Shown: positions 37,708 to 47,218 of the stretch, one piece after another
Layout: every line of letters starts with the position of its first letter
Numbering within the stretch: the stretch's first letter is position 1
Assembly: GCA_947466085.1 (NCBI GenBank)
Contig: CANIEC010000003.1
Coordinates: forward strand, 1 to 64,000
Direction: 5' to 3'
Length of the DNA: 64,000 nucleotides
From: Rhodospirillales bacterium
GTDB taxonomy: Bacteria; Pseudomonadota; Alphaproteobacteria; Reyranellales; Reyranellaceae
Program-made: the position numbers and the translations under genes
The notes under the pieces: model-generated
Database searches by the model: none
What the model was told of the DNA's origin: nothing
What the model saw: the letters and a program-made list of their open reading frames with translations, nothing else

Positions 37708-37740
37708 GGTCAATCGACCAACACATTAGGTCACTTGACC
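37708..37740. promoter_or_regulatory. Two tandem operator-like palindromes
   Basis: GGTCAATCGACC (37708-37719) and GGTCACTTGACC (37729-37740) are near-identical inverted repeats 21 bases apart, centre to centre, which is two DNA turns. They lie in the spacer between the divergent VOC and hydroxylase genes, so one dimeric regulator bound to both could control both promoters. The nearby TetR protein is a candidate. Confidence 0.5.
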
Positions 37741-37804
37741 TGAACGCGTGACGCAAGCATCGTTGCAGCAAGAACAAGCGGCACGCCGCCGGGAGGAATT
37801 CGAT

Positions 37805-39049
37805 ATGCGGACCAAGCGGGCCGTCGACTGGACACCGTCGGCGACGTTGCCCAACACGCCGGTCTCATTCACCGGCGTCACCTACCAGGAGATGCTCGAC
37901 CGCGCCCGCGCGCTGGTGCCGGCGATCGCCGCCCGCGCCGGCGAATGCGAGAAGCTGCGCCGCCTGCCCGACGATACCGAACGCGACCTGCACCGCACCG
38001 GCCTCTTCCGCATGGTCCAGCCGGCGCGTGTCGGTGGCGCCGATCTCGATATCGGCATCCTGGTCGACACCTGCGCAGAGATCGCGCGCGTCTGCCCGTC
38101 GACCGCGTGGAACCTCGGCAATCTCTCCAGCCATCACTGGATGCTGGGCTACTTCCAGCCCGAGGCGCAGGACGAGATCTGGGACGCCTCGCCCGACGTG
38201 CTGATCGCCACCTCGCTCATCTTCCCGGCAGGGCGCGGCCGCAAGGTCGAGGGCGGCTACGAAGTCTCGGGACGCTGGCCACTCTCCTCCGGCGTCGACA
38301 ATTCCGACTGGAACATGCTGGGCTTCATGCTGCGCGAGCGCGAGGATGGCCCGCCGATCGACCAGCGGTTTGCCCTGGTCCATCGCTCCCAGTACGAGAT
38401 CATCGACACTTGGCACGCCGTCGGCCTCTCGGGGACCGGCTCGAAGGACGTCGAGATCAGGAACCTGTTCGTGCCGGATTTCCGCACGATCTCGGCCCGG
38501 TCGATGAACGGCAAGCCGCACGCCGGCTCCTCCGTCAATCCCTCACCGCTGTTCCGGCTGCCCATGCTCGCCCTCGGGCCCTACGTCCTGTCCGGCGTTA
38601 TGCTGGGCTGCGCCAAAGGCGCCTACGAGACGGTTGTCGGCGCGGCCCGTACCCGGAACGCCACGACGACAGGGCAGCCCTTCGGCGCGAGCCAGCCCGT
38701 GCAGATCAAGGTCGCCGAGGCGAGCGTGCGCATCGATACGGCCGAAGTGCTGATGCGCCGGGCCTGCGACCACGCTATGACCGTGGCTCGCTCCGGCGTC
38801 GACGCCGCCCACGCCGACAAGCTGCGATACCGGCGTGACGCCTTCTTCTCCGCCCGGCTCTGTCTCGAGGCGGTCGACATCCTGATGGGGATCGCGGGAT
38901 CGAGCGGGCTCTACCTCGCCGGCACGATGCAGCGCCTGTTCCGCGATGCGCACGCAGCCAATGCACACGTCATGTTCTCGACGGACGTCCAGGGTGCATT
39001 ATTCGGGCAACACGAACTCGGCATGGCCGGGCCACCGCCGCTGCTCTGA
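37805..39049 (+). CDS. Acyl-CoA dehydrogenase-fold flavin-dependent monooxygenase
   Basis: A 414-residue protein of the class D flavin monooxygenase group (HpaH/HsaA-like oxygenase components). The start was set at the ATG after the strong site GGGAGGAATT; a GTG 19 codons upstream is less likely. Family blocks are LFRMVQPARVGGADLD, CPSTAWNLGNLSSHHWML, SGRWPLSSGVDNSDW and SGTGSKDVEIRNLFVP. These enzymes hydroxylate aromatic or steroid substrates with reduced flavin from a separate reductase, which is not in the window. It heads a likely catabolic operon with the Liv-type transporter. Confidence 0.78.
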   Translation: MRTKRAVDWTPSATLPNTPVSFTGVTYQEMLDRARALVPAIAARAGECEKLRRLPDDTERDLHRTGLFRMVQPARVGGADLDIGILVDTCAEIARVCPSTAWNLGNLSSHHWMLGYFQPEAQDEIWDASPDVLIATSLIFPAGRGRKVEGGYEVSGRWPLSSGVDNSDWNMLGFMLREREDGPPIDQRFALVHRSQYEIIDTWHAVGLSGTGSKDVEIRNLFVPDFRTISARSMNGKPHAGSSVNPSPLFRLPMLALGPYVLSGVMLGCAKGAYETVVGAARTRNATTTGQPFGASQPVQIKVAEASVRIDTAEVLMRRACDHAMTVARSGVDAAHADKLRYRRDAFFSARLCLEAVDILMGIAGSSGLYLAGTMQRLFRDAHAANAHVMFSTDVQGALFGQHELGMAGPPPLL

Positions 39050-39096
39050 CTCGAGCGGCGGCCATAAAGAAGATCAACGTGTGGGAGGAAAGAAAA

Positions 39097-40233
39097 ATGT
39101 CACTGTCATCGTTAATCTCGAAACTGGCCGGCGCCACGGCGCTGGTGGGACTATCGGCACTCGGCGTCCAGGCACAGACGTCGGGCGAGCCGGTCAAGAT
39201 CGGCGCCATCGTCTCGGTCACCGGCGCCGGCGCCGGCCTCGGCGTGCCCGAGCGCAACGGCCTGCTGCTGGCCGAGAAGGACATCAACGCCAAGGGCGGC
39301 ATCAAGGGCCGCCCGATCAAGTTCATCATCGAGGACGACGCCTCCAATCCGGACACCGCGCTCAGCAAGGCCAACGACCTGATCTTCGGGCAGAAGGTCC
39401 AGGCGCTGCTTGGGCCCTCCCTCACCGCCAGCACCGTCGCCGTCGGCGGCGTGACCCATGCCAACAAGATCCCGCAGATCGCCTTCACCGGCATCGGACC
39501 GGCGGTCGAACGCGAGCGCAAGTGCGTGGCTCACGTGCTGCCGCCCCAGCGCCTCAACGCAACCGCGCTGCTCGAATATGCCAAGAGCATCAACGCGAAC
39601 AAGATCGGCGTGCTGCATGACGCGGGCTACGGCAACGTCGTGATGGCCGAGTTGAGGCCGCTCGCCGACAAGTACGGCGTGAAGCTGGTCGCGGTCGAGA
39701 AGTTCGAGATCGGCGCCACTGACACCACCACCCAAGCCGCAAAGGTCAAGGCCTCCCAGCCCGACGCGGTGTTCATCATCGCCACCTCGGCCACGCCGTT
39801 CCGCAACGTCAAGCAGATCCAGATCACCCAGCCCGTGGTCGCCGCGATCGGCTCCTCGTCGTACGAATATGTGAACGCGATGGGACCCGCCGCCGACAAC
39901 ATCGTGATCCCCGAGTTCGTGGTCGGCGAGGATCCGCTGCCGCACCAGAAGGCTTTCGTCGAACTCTACAAGCAGACCTACAACTCGACGCCGAAGAACT
40001 ACGAGGCGGCGGCCTGGGATGCGGCCCACATCATCGCCGCCGCCCTCAACAAGGCCGGCGCCGACGCCACCGGCGAGAAGCTGTGCGAGGCCATGAAGGC
40101 GCCGTACAGCGGCGTGCTGGCCAACTACGATTTCTCGGCCGACGACATGACCGGCATTCCGATCTCTAGCTTCATCTTCTCGAAGCTGGTCGGCGGCAAG
40201 TACACGCGCACGCCGTTCCGCGTCACGCAGTAG
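39097..40233 (+). CDS. Branched-chain amino acid-type ABC transporter substrate-binding protein
   Basis: A 378-residue periplasmic receptor (LivK-type, Leu/Ile/Val-binding fold). A Sec signal (LAGATALVGLSALGVQAQ) is cleaved near residue 24. VKIGAIVSVTGAGAGLGVPE and NDLIFGQKVQALLGPS are typical. In catabolic neighbourhoods these receptors often bring in aromatic acids rather than amino acids. GGGAGGAAAG precedes the ATG. A hairpin separates it from the permease genes, which would favour more receptor than permease. Confidence 0.88.
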   Translation: MSLSSLISKLAGATALVGLSALGVQAQTSGEPVKIGAIVSVTGAGAGLGVPERNGLLLAEKDINAKGGIKGRPIKFIIEDDASNPDTALSKANDLIFGQKVQALLGPSLTASTVAVGGVTHANKIPQIAFTGIGPAVERERKCVAHVLPPQRLNATALLEYAKSINANKIGVLHDAGYGNVVMAELRPLADKYGVKLVAVEKFEIGATDTTTQAAKVKASQPDAVFIIATSATPFRNVKQIQITQPVVAAIGSSSYEYVNAMGPAADNIVIPEFVVGEDPLPHQKAFVELYKQTYNSTPKNYEAAAWDAAHIIAAALNKAGADATGEKLCEAMKAPYSGVLANYDFSADDMTGIPISSFIFSKLVGGKYTRTPFRVTQ

Positions 40234-40242
40234 CGACCCTCC

Positions 40243-40285
40243 GCGGCGCAGGTCCCCTCGCGGGTCCTGCGCCGCGCCTTCTTTT
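40243..40285 (+). terminator. Terminator or attenuator between receptor and permease genes
   Basis: A long stem, GCGGCGCAGG with CCTGCGCCGC, extended by three more G-C pairs past a T-T mismatch, closes a five-base loop and is followed by the T-rich TTCTTTT. It starts ten bases after the receptor stop. It should end part of the transcripts and leave less mRNA for the permease. Confidence 0.65.
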
Positions 40286-40303
40286 GCGCGGAAGCATCAA
40301 TCC

Positions 40304-41191
40304 ATGACCCTGAGCCTGGTCCTGCAGGCCCTCTTCGCGGGCGTGACGAACGGCATCGTCTACGCGCTGGTCGGCATGGGCCTGTCTGCCATCTTCAAGG
40401 GCAGCCGCGTGATCAACGCCATGCAGGGCGAGTTCGCCGTCATCGGCGCCATGACGACCGTGCTGCTGCTGACCAAGGCCGGCTGGCCCTACCCGGCCGC
40501 CATTGCCGGCGGCGCAATCTCGGGCGCCCTGGTCGGCGCCTTCATCGAGGTCGCCTTCGTCCGCTTCATGGCCAGGAAGAACGCGAGCGAGGACAGCTTC
40601 CTCTTGCTCACCATCGGGCTCGCCCTCACCCTTTCGGCCAGCGTGCTGTTCTTCATCGGCCGCGACGGCCATCTGCTCCCGCCGCTCGGCGGCGAGGGCG
40701 TGCTGATCATCCTCGACGCCGTCATCCAGTTCCACGCGCTGTGGCTGATCGCCATCGGTATCGGCGCCACCCTGGCGCTACGCGCCTTCTATCACCGGAC
40801 CACGGTCGGGCTGTCGATGATGGCGGCCTCGATCGACGCCGACGGCGCGGCCACCACCGGCATCAACGTGGGCCGCATGCGTACCTTCACCTTCGTGCTG
40901 GGTGGCCTGCTGGGGGCACTGGGCGGCATCCTGGTGACGCCGCTGATCGGCGTCGACTACCAGCTTGGGCTCAACCTCACCTTGAAGGGCTTCGCTGCCG
41001 CCGTGCTGGGTGGGCTCACCAACCCGCTGGGCGCTGCCGTGGGTGGCCTCACGCTGGGGCTGGTCGAGTCGCTGGCCATCATCGGCATCTCGTCGAGCTA
41101 CAAGGACGTCGTCGCCTTCTCCGTGCTGATCGTCATCATGATCCTGATGCCGCAGGGCATCCTCGGCCGTGCCGGCCGGCGGGGAGGCTGA
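40304..41191 (+). CDS. Branched-chain-type ABC transporter permease (LivH family)
   Basis: A 295-residue inner-membrane permease with about eight hydrophobic segments. It begins LVLQALFAGVTNGIVYALVG, has the LivH block IFKGSRVINAMQGEFAVIG and the cytoplasmic loop TTGINVGRMRTFTF, and ends IMILMPQGILG. It pairs with the LivM-like permease that starts five bases after its stop. Confidence 0.9.
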   Translation: MTLSLVLQALFAGVTNGIVYALVGMGLSAIFKGSRVINAMQGEFAVIGAMTTVLLLTKAGWPYPAAIAGGAISGALVGAFIEVAFVRFMARKNASEDSFLLLTIGLALTLSASVLFFIGRDGHLLPPLGGEGVLIILDAVIQFHALWLIAIGIGATLALRAFYHRTTVGLSMMAASIDADGAATTGINVGRMRTFTFVLGGLLGALGGILVTPLIGVDYQLGLNLTLKGFAAAVLGGLTNPLGAAVGGLTLGLVESLAIIGISSSYKDVVAFSVLIVIMILMPQGILGRAGRRGG

Positions 41192-41195
41192 GCCC

Positions 41196-42149
41196 ATGAC
41201 TCCGCGCAGCCTCCTCTGGCTCGCCATCGGCCTCGTGGTCTGGGCCGTGCTCCCCTTCGTCGTGCCGCGCTACATTGCCGATCTTCTGGTCTTCACCGGC
41301 ATCTACACGGTGGCCGGGCTCGGCATCGGCCTGCTGCTCGGACACTGCGGCATCGTCAACCTGGCGCAGGCGACCTTCTATGGCCTCGGCGCCTATGCCA
41401 GCGCCTATTGCACGGTGATGATGGGCCTGCCCAGCATCGTGGGCTTCTTCGTCGGCGCGGCGATCAGCATGACCCTGGCCTATGTCATCGGCCGGCCGAT
41501 CCTCCGCCTCACCGGCTACTTCCTGGCGCTCGGCACGCTCGCCCTCAGCGCCATCGCGAGCGCTCTGTTCTTCGAGTGGGACTGGCTGACCGGAGGCACC
41601 CTGGGCATCGGCGGCATTCCCAAGCTCGACCTGTTCGGCTTCCTGCTCGACCGGCCCTCGCGCTACTACTTCTTCGTCTGGATCGTGGCCTTCGCCTGCA
41701 TGGCCGTGGCGCGCAACCTGGTCGACAGCCGCACCGGCCTCATGCTCCGCGCCATGCGCGACTCCAGCACGGCGGCGGCCGCCCTCTCGATCGACCTGCA
41801 GGCGCTACGCACCAAGGTCTTCGTCGTGTGCGCCCTGTTCGGCAGCCTGGCCGGCAGCCTGTTCGCCCACCACGCCTCGTTCGTCAGCACGCAGAGCTTC
41901 ACCGTCGACCGCTCGATCAGCTTCCTGCTGATCCCGGTGATCGGCGGCGCGACCTCGATTCCCGGGATCGTGGTCGGGGCGCTGTTCGTGACCTTCCTGC
42001 CCGAGCTGCTGAGCAAGCTGGGCGACATCCACCAGATCCTGTTCGGCCTGGCGCTGGTCTCCGTCGTCGTCCTGATGCCGGAGGGGCTGGTCGGGGCGTT
42101 CGGCAAGCTGCGGGCCCGGCTCACTAAGCGGAGCAGCGGTCATGGCTGA
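41196..42149 (+). CDS. Branched-chain-type ABC transporter permease (LivM family)
   Basis: A 317-residue permease with about eight membrane helices. LivM marks are LLGHCGIVNLAQATFYGLGA, GRPILRLTGYFLALGTLAL and MLRAMRDSSTAAAALSID. The ATG at 41196 lies five bases after the LivH stop; the frame upstream would run into livH. Its last eight bases overlap the ATPase gene. Confidence 0.9.
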   Translation: MTPRSLLWLAIGLVVWAVLPFVVPRYIADLLVFTGIYTVAGLGIGLLLGHCGIVNLAQATFYGLGAYASAYCTVMMGLPSIVGFFVGAAISMTLAYVIGRPILRLTGYFLALGTLALSAIASALFFEWDWLTGGTLGIGGIPKLDLFGFLLDRPSRYYFFVWIVAFACMAVARNLVDSRTGLMLRAMRDSSTAAAALSIDLQALRTKVFVVCALFGSLAGSLFAHHASFVSTQSFTVDRSISFLLIPVIGGATSIPGIVVGALFVTFLPELLSKLGDIHQILFGLALVSVVVLMPEGLVGAFGKLRARLTKRSSGHG

Positions 42150-42900
42150 CCCCCTCCTCGCCCTCCGGGAAGTCGGCCATTCGTTCGGCGGCCTCTCCGT
42201 CCTGCGCTCCGTCACCTTCGACGTGCCAGAAGGCGGCATCATCGGCCTGATCGGGCCTAACGGCTCGGGCAAGACCACTCTGTTCAACATCGTGACCGGC
42301 TATATCCGCCCGCTCGCCGGCACCGTCACCTATCGCGGCGCCGTGCTGGGGCGCGACACGATCCAGCAGCGCGGCCTGCAGGGGCTCGTGCGCACCTTCC
42401 AGACGCCGCAGGTCTTCGAACAGATGACGGTGCTGGAGAACGTCATGGTCGGCTGCACCAAGCTGACGCGCACCACCATGCTGCAGGACCTGCTGCGCAC
42501 CCCGGCCGCGCGCGGCCAGATGCGCGAGATCCGCGATCGTGCGGAGGCCGCCTGCGAGCGCTTCCAACTGACGGCCTTGCGTGACCTGCCAGCCGCCAGC
42601 CTCACCGCCGGCCAGCGCCGCATCCTCGAGATCGCCCGCGCCGTGGCCGGCGAGCCGCATCTGCTGCTGCTCGACGAGCCCTCCTCCGGCCTCAACGTCC
42701 AGGAAATCGACGGTCTTCGCGACTGGATCGTGCGCTTGAACGAGGAAGGCATCACCATCCTGCTGGTGTCGCACGACATGGGCCTGATGACAGTCGCCCG
42801 CACCGTGCACACGCTCTATTTCGGTGAGATCATCGCCAGCGGCGACATGGCCGCCATCCAGCGCGACCCGCGGGTCCGCGAAGTCTATCTCGGGGTCTGA
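42142..42900 (+). CDS. Branched-chain-type ABC transporter ATP-binding protein (LivG family)
   Basis: A 252-residue ATPase. Walker A GPNGSGKTT lies near residue 38. The signature is variant (LTAGQRRILEIARA in place of LSGGQ), followed by Walker B LLLLDEPSSGL and the H-loop SHDMG. The C-terminal LivG-type extension (DPRVREVYLGV) is present. The ATG overlaps the livM-like gene by eight bases. Confidence 0.9.
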   Translation: MADPLLALREVGHSFGGLSVLRSVTFDVPEGGIIGLIGPNGSGKTTLFNIVTGYIRPLAGTVTYRGAVLGRDTIQQRGLQGLVRTFQTPQVFEQMTVLENVMVGCTKLTRTTMLQDLLRTPAARGQMREIRDRAEAACERFQLTALRDLPAASLTAGQRRILEIARAVAGEPHLLLLDEPSSGLNVQEIDGLRDWIVRLNEEGITILLVSHDMGLMTVARTVHTLYFGEIIASGDMAAIQRDPRVREVYLGV

Positions 42901-42903
42901 GCC

Positions 42904-43620
42904 GTGCTGGAAGTGACCTCCGTCTCCGCCGGCTATGGCGCCCTCTCCGTCCTGCGTGACGTCTCGCTCACCGTCGGCGACGGCGAGGCCGTGGCCCTGG
43001 TCGGCGCCAACGGCGCCGGCAAGACCACCCTCGTCCGTACCGTCTGCGGCCTGCTGCGGTCCCGAAGCGGCCGGATCGTGAAGAACGGCACCGACATCAC
43101 CGCCACGCCGGCGCATGACCTGGCCAGGCACGGGCTGGCGGTGGTGCTGGAGAATCGCCGCCTGTTCGGCGAACTATCGGTGCGCGAGAACCTGATCCTG
43201 GCCGAGACGGTCGGCCGCAAGGTGCGCGGCGCCGACCTGCGCTTCTCCTGGGACGAGGTGACGGACCTGTTCCCGGTAGTGAAGGAGCGCATGACCTCGC
43301 CTGTCGAACTGCTGAGCGGCGGCCAGCAGCAGATGGTGGCGATCGCCCGCGCGCTGCTGCTGCAGCCCGACCTGCTGATCATGGACGAGCCTTCGACCGG
43401 CCTTGCGCCCAAGGTGGTGAAGGACATCCTGCTGGTCATCAAGGCGCTGCGCGAGCGCGGCATGGGCCTGCTCCTGATCGAGCAGAATGTCGGCATCGCC
43501 TCGGAGATCACCGACCGCGCCTACGTCATGTCGGTCGGCAGCATCGTCCACGAGATCGGGCCCGGCGAGTGGCAGTCCTTCCTAACCGACGAGCGGCTGG
43601 TGAAGGCCTATCTCGGCTGA
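42904..43620 (+). CDS. Branched-chain-type ABC transporter ATP-binding protein (LivF family)
   Basis: A 238-residue ATPase with Walker A GANGAGKTT (about 37-45), signature LLSGGQQQMVAIARA, Walker B LLIMDEPSTGLAP and the LivF-type end. The start is GTG four bases after the LivG stop. Together with the LivG homologue it powers the two permeases. The substrate is not known. Confidence 0.9.
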   Translation: MLEVTSVSAGYGALSVLRDVSLTVGDGEAVALVGANGAGKTTLVRTVCGLLRSRSGRIVKNGTDITATPAHDLARHGLAVVLENRRLFGELSVRENLILAETVGRKVRGADLRFSWDEVTDLFPVVKERMTSPVELLSGGQQQMVAIARALLLQPDLLIMDEPSTGLAPKVVKDILLVIKALRERGMGLLLIEQNVGIASEITDRAYVMSVGSIVHEIGPGEWQSFLTDERLVKAYLG

Positions 43621-43662
43621 CAGAGCCGCGCTACGCTCCCGAAAACAAACGGGGGAAACAGC

Positions 43663-45279
43663 GTGCAAGGCGAAGCTTCGTACGATTTCATCGTGACCGG
43701 CGCGGGTTCGGCCGGCTGTGCCATCGCCAGCCGCCTGAGTGAGGACGGCCGCTTCTCGGTTCTCCTGCTCGAAGCCGGACCGCGCGACACCTATCCGTGG
43801 ATCCACGTGCCGCTCGGCTATCACAAGACCTTCAACAATCCGAAGGTCAACTGGATGTTCGACAGCGAGCCCGAGGCCGAGCTCAACAACCGCATCATGT
43901 ACCAGCCACGCGGCAAGGTGCTGGGCGGCACCAGCTCGATCAACGGCATGGTCTATATGCGCGGCAATGCCGCCGACTATGATGAATGGCGCCAGCGTGG
44001 CTGCGAGGGTTGGGACTATGCGTCCGTGCTGCCCTATTTCAAGCGCGCCGAGGACCAGGAGCGCGGCGCCGACGAATTCCACGGCACCGGCGGGCCGCTG
44101 AAGGTGCAGGACCACCGCTGGCAGCCGACACTGGCGCGCGCGATGCATGACGCAGCCGTCCAGGCCGGCATCCCGGCCAATCCCGACTTCAACGGCGCCA
44201 CGCAGGACGGCGTCGGATTCTACCAGACCACCATCAACCGGGCCCGCCGTTGGTCGTCCGCCCGCGCCTATCTCGGCGCCGCCAAAGGAAGGCGCAACCT
44301 GACGGTCGCCACGTCCGCGCATGCGACCAAGGTGCTGATCGAGAACGGCCGCGCCACCGGCGTGGAATATCGCACGCCCCAAGGCATCGTGCGCGCCCGC
44401 GCCAACCGCGAGGTCATCGTCTCGGGTGGCGTCTACGGCTCGCCGCAGCTCCTGATGCTGTCGGGCCTCGGTCCGGCCGAGCACCTGAAGCAGCACGGCA
44501 TCGAGGTCATGCGCGACATGCCGGGCGTCGGCAGCCATCTGCACGATCATTTCAACACCTACATCGCCTATCGCTGCAGCCAGCCCGTCACCATGAACGA
44601 TCTGACGCTCAGCCTGCCGCGCCGGCTGATGGCCGCGGCGCAGTACGCGTTCGGCCGCACCGGGCCGCTGGCCAGCATGGGCCTGTTCGTCGGCGCTCTG
44701 GTGCGCAGTGACAAGCGACTGGAGCGGCCCGACCTGCAGATCAACATGTTCGCCTGGGCGATCAAGGACCGGAACAAGTCCGGCATCGTCCCGCAGCCCT
44801 TCTCGGCCTTTGGCTTGAGCCCCGTGCATCTCACGCCCTCGGGCCGCGGCACAGTGCGACTGAAGTCCGCCGATCCACTCGCCGCGCCGGAGATCAAGTT
44901 CAACTTCCTGAAGAACGCCTCAGACTTCGAAGCGCTGCTGCACGGCATGCGGCTCTGCCGCCAGATCGCGAGCCAGCCGGCATTGAGACCCTTCATCGTC
45001 GAGGAGATCCTGCCCGGCGCGAGCGTGACCAGCGAGGCCGACCTCAAGGCCGACATCCGTGCCCGCGGAGTCTCGAACCTCCACCCGGTCGGCACCTGCC
45101 GCATGGGCCATGAGGTCGATGCCGTGGTCGACCCGCAACTGCGCGTCCATGGCATCGCAGGACTGCGCGTCGCCGACGCTTCGATCATGCCGTCCATCGT
45201 CGCGGGCAACACCAACGCGCCCGCCATCATGATCGGCGAGAAGTGCGCCGACATGGTTCGCGCGGCCGCGGCAGGCTGA
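43663..45279 (+). CDS. GMC family FAD-dependent oxidoreductase (choline dehydrogenase-like)
   Basis: A 538-residue flavoenzyme. The ADP-binding motif is [18 protein letters not shown] (about 12-29), the GMC signature 1 [14 protein letters not shown] lies near 88, and the catalytic His is in [13 protein letters not shown] near the C-terminus, with the closing FAD motif [16 protein letters not shown]. It oxidises alcohols to aldehydes. The start is GTG after CGGGGGAAAC, 42 bases behind the LivF-like gene, so it is probably part of the same catabolic unit. Confidence 0.9.
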   Translation: MQGEASYDFIVTGAGSAGCAIASRLSEDGRFSVLLLEAGPRDTYPWIHVPLGYHKTFNNPKVNWMFDSEPEAELNNRIMYQPRGKVLGGTSSINGMVYMRGNAADYDEWRQRGCEGWDYASVLPYFKRAEDQERGADEFHGTGGPLKVQDHRWQPTLARAMHDAAVQAGIPANPDFNGATQDGVGFYQTTINRARRWSSARAYLGAAKGRRNLTVATSAHATKVLIENGRATGVEYRTPQGIVRARANREVIVSGGVYGSPQLLMLSGLGPAEHLKQHGIEVMRDMPGVGSHLHDHFNTYIAYRCSQPVTMNDLTLSLPRRLMAAAQYAFGRTGPLASMGLFVGALVRSDKRLERPDLQINMFAWAIKDRNKSGIVPQPFSAFGLSPVHLTPSGRGTVRLKSADPLAAPEIKFNFLKNASDFEALLHGMRLCRQIASQPALRPFIVEEILPGASVTSEADLKADIRARGVSNLHPVGTCRMGHEVDAVVDPQLRVHGIAGLRVADASIMPSIVAGNTNAPAIMIGEKCADMVRAAAAG

Positions 45280-45288
45280 ACAGCGGCC

Positions 45289-46014
45289 CTACCGGCGGCG
45301 AATGCCGGGATGGAGGCTGACCATCTCGCCGGCCGCGCCCCCCGCATCGAAGGCCGCCGGTGAGATCATGCGCCCCGGACCGGCCTCCACGGTGCGCAGA
45401 TTCAGGCCGAGCCTCTCCAGTTCGCTATCGACCACGGCAGCCTTCAGCACGACCAGCCCGCGGCCGCTGCTCCGGATCACGCCGTCGCGCTCTTCCTTCA
45501 TCACGACCAGCCGGTCGGCGATGGATGCGCACATGCCCAAGGTGAAGGACGCGTTCGCGAGATGCCGCTCCTGGTGCCGGAAGCGCCTGTAGTCGGCCGA
45601 GACCTTGTAGCGGCCGAGCTCGGCACGCACCGCACCGTCGATCAGCTCTGTCAGGTAATGCGCCACCTCGACGTCCGCCGGCAGGCCGAAGAAGACGTAG
45701 CGCGCCTCGCCGGCCGCGTTCTTCTCGCGCCAGACGCGGCAATCGCAGAAGGCCGCGATGGCGCCGATGCATTCGTCGATCGGGATGCGCTTCTTCAGGT
45801 GAGTCTCAAAGACCCGCTCCTCGCACGGCGTCTCCCGGATCTCGACGTCGCTCAGCGACAGCTCGTAGCGATCGAGCAGCTCCGCCACCTTGGCCGCCGC
45901 CGACAGCGCCTCGCCCTCGGTGCAGCCATTGTCGATCGTCTTGGCCCGCAGCGCCTGGATGCGCGCCCTGAGCTTGTCGAACGACGAAGGAAATAGAGCC
46001 GGCTGTGGGGTCAC
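45289..46014 (-). CDS. DUF2786-like domain protein
   Basis: A 241-residue protein from a GTG that overlaps the preceding stop (GTGA). Near the N-terminus it has the DUF2786 pattern: LRARIQALRAKTIDNGCTEG then EALSAAAKVAELLDRYELS. The middle holds EERVFETHLKKRIPIDECIG and conserved cysteines (AFCDCRVWREK), resembling the DUF7168-type segment. DUF2786 proteins often have phage or plasmid links. The function is unknown. It belongs to a three-gene coupled unit with the small membrane protein and the VOC protein. Confidence 0.6.
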   Translation of the reverse strand: MTPQPALFPSSFDKLRARIQALRAKTIDNGCTEGEALSAAAKVAELLDRYELSLSDVEIRETPCEERVFETHLKKRIPIDECIGAIAAFCDCRVWREKNAAGEARYVFFGLPADVEVAHYLTELIDGAVRAELGRYKVSADYRRFRHQERHLANASFTLGMCASIADRLVVMKEERDGVIRSSGRGLVVLKAAVVDSELERLGLNLRTVEAGPGRMISPAAFDAGGAAGEMVSLHPGIRRR

Positions 46015-46271
46015 GGCGGCGTCACCGGACTCTTCACGCGCCTGCGGAAATGCCGGTAAAGCACAACGGCGATGCAGAGAGCCATGCCCGGCAGCGCCGA
46101 CATCACGCCGATCGATACCGCGCCCATCTCGCAGCCACCCGAATCCCCCGGCCTGCCGCAGGTGGGATCGAAAGTGTACGCCAGGGCCAGGACCATGATC
46201 GTCACCACGATGGGTGTCACGACCAGACCGAGCAGGCCGAAACCCAGGATCCGTCCGATGAGCCCGGCCAT
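46011..46271 (-). CDS. Small membrane protein, hypothetical
   Basis: An 86-residue protein with two predicted membrane helices, LGFGLLGLVVTPIVVTIMVL (about 9-28) and VMSALPGMALCIAVVLY (about 56-72). A short loop with two cysteines (TCGRPGDSGGCEMG) lies between and may form a disulfide. The tail is basic. The start shares its A with the VOC stop (TGATG) and its stop overlaps the next start. No family is recognised. Confidence 0.55.
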   Translation of the reverse strand: MAGLIGRILGFGLLGLVVTPIVVTIMVLALAYTFDPTCGRPGDSGGCEMGAVSIGVMSALPGMALCIAVVLYRHFRRRVKSPVTPP

Positions 46272-47218
46272 CAGCCGGCCGCCCGCCGGGTGGCTTCCTC
46301 GAAGCGCTTGCGGCGCATCTCCACGCGCGGATCGTCCATGTCTGGGAGCGTCGGCTCGGGCACCCAGCCGTCGCGCCCCGGCACGTAGGCGCGATTGGTC
46401 TGCAGCGGATTGCGGTTGACCAGCGGCCGCGCATGCATCGGATGACGCAGGCTGCGGACCTCGTGCTCGATCTCGAACAGCGCCTTGCCCGTGGCAGGGT
46501 CGGCGATGTGCTGGAAGCGGTACTGGTGCTGGTTGCTTTCCTCGGTCAGCAGGCCGCGTTCAACCAGCCCGCGATAGGGGCCGGAGAAATTCGCGACATA
46601 GACCTGGATATGGTGCCCGTCATAGGCCTCGGACGCGGCGTCGCTCTCGCGAAAGATCAGCTCCTGGCCGATCCCGACCGAAACATGCGCTGCAGCCCCC
46701 TCGACGCGCGCACTGGTCGTGAAAACGTCGCGATAGAAGCCGGCGATCCCCTCGGCCGAGCCGTGCGGCACGTCGAACTCGACATAGGCCATGCCCAGCG
46801 CCATGCCGTCGAAGCGCGACGACGCACCATGACAGCGGATGCGGTTGCCCCAGGGACAGGTCGTCTCGACATGGTCGTCGTGCTCGACGAAGGCGAAGCG
46901 CGTGTCGCCCAGCAGGCCCTTTACCCGGCCGAGCCGCTGCAGCAGCGCCTCGCGGTCGGGGATCACGAGGCCCACCCGTCCACGCAGGTGTTGCGCCCGG
47001 GCCATCGTCGGCAAGTGGAACTGGCTCAGCCCGACATTGACCCACATATTGTCGATGCTGGTCATCATGTAGGGATCGCGCGTGAGGCCGAGGCCACTCA
47101 TGTAGAAGACCGTCGCCAGCCCCTGGTCGGCGATCCCGAGATTGACGTGCTCCAGCGCCACGATGTTGCCCACGTCCTCGGCGCTGCGGTCGTACTGTCT
47201 GACACCCGGCTCTTTCAT
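46271..47218 (-). CDS. Two-module VOC family protein
   Basis: A 315-residue protein with two VOC-like modules. The first begins VALEHVNLGIADQGLATVFY, the second about residue 160 with MALGMAYVEFDVPHGSAEG. The metal-type motif GHHIQVYVA lies in the second module. The arrangement resembles extradiol dioxygenases, but key ligands cannot be assigned with certainty by eye. GGAGGACAGGCC precedes the ATG. It would fit a ring-cleaving role next to the hydroxylase and transporter cluster, which is inference. Confidence 0.7.
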   Translation of the reverse strand: MKEPGVRQYDRSAEDVGNIVALEHVNLGIADQGLATVFYMSGLGLTRDPYMMTSIDNMWVNVGLSQFHLPTMARAQHLRGRVGLVIPDREALLQRLGRVKGLLGDTRFAFVEHDDHVETTCPWGNRIRCHGASSRFDGMALGMAYVEFDVPHGSAEGIAGFYRDVFTTSARVEGAAAHVSVGIGQELIFRESDAASEAYDGHHIQVYVANFSGPYRGLVERGLLTEESNQHQYRFQHIADPATGKALFEIEHEVRSLRHPMHARPLVNRNPLQTNRAYVPGRDGWVPEPTLPDMDDPRVEMRRKRFEEATRRAAG

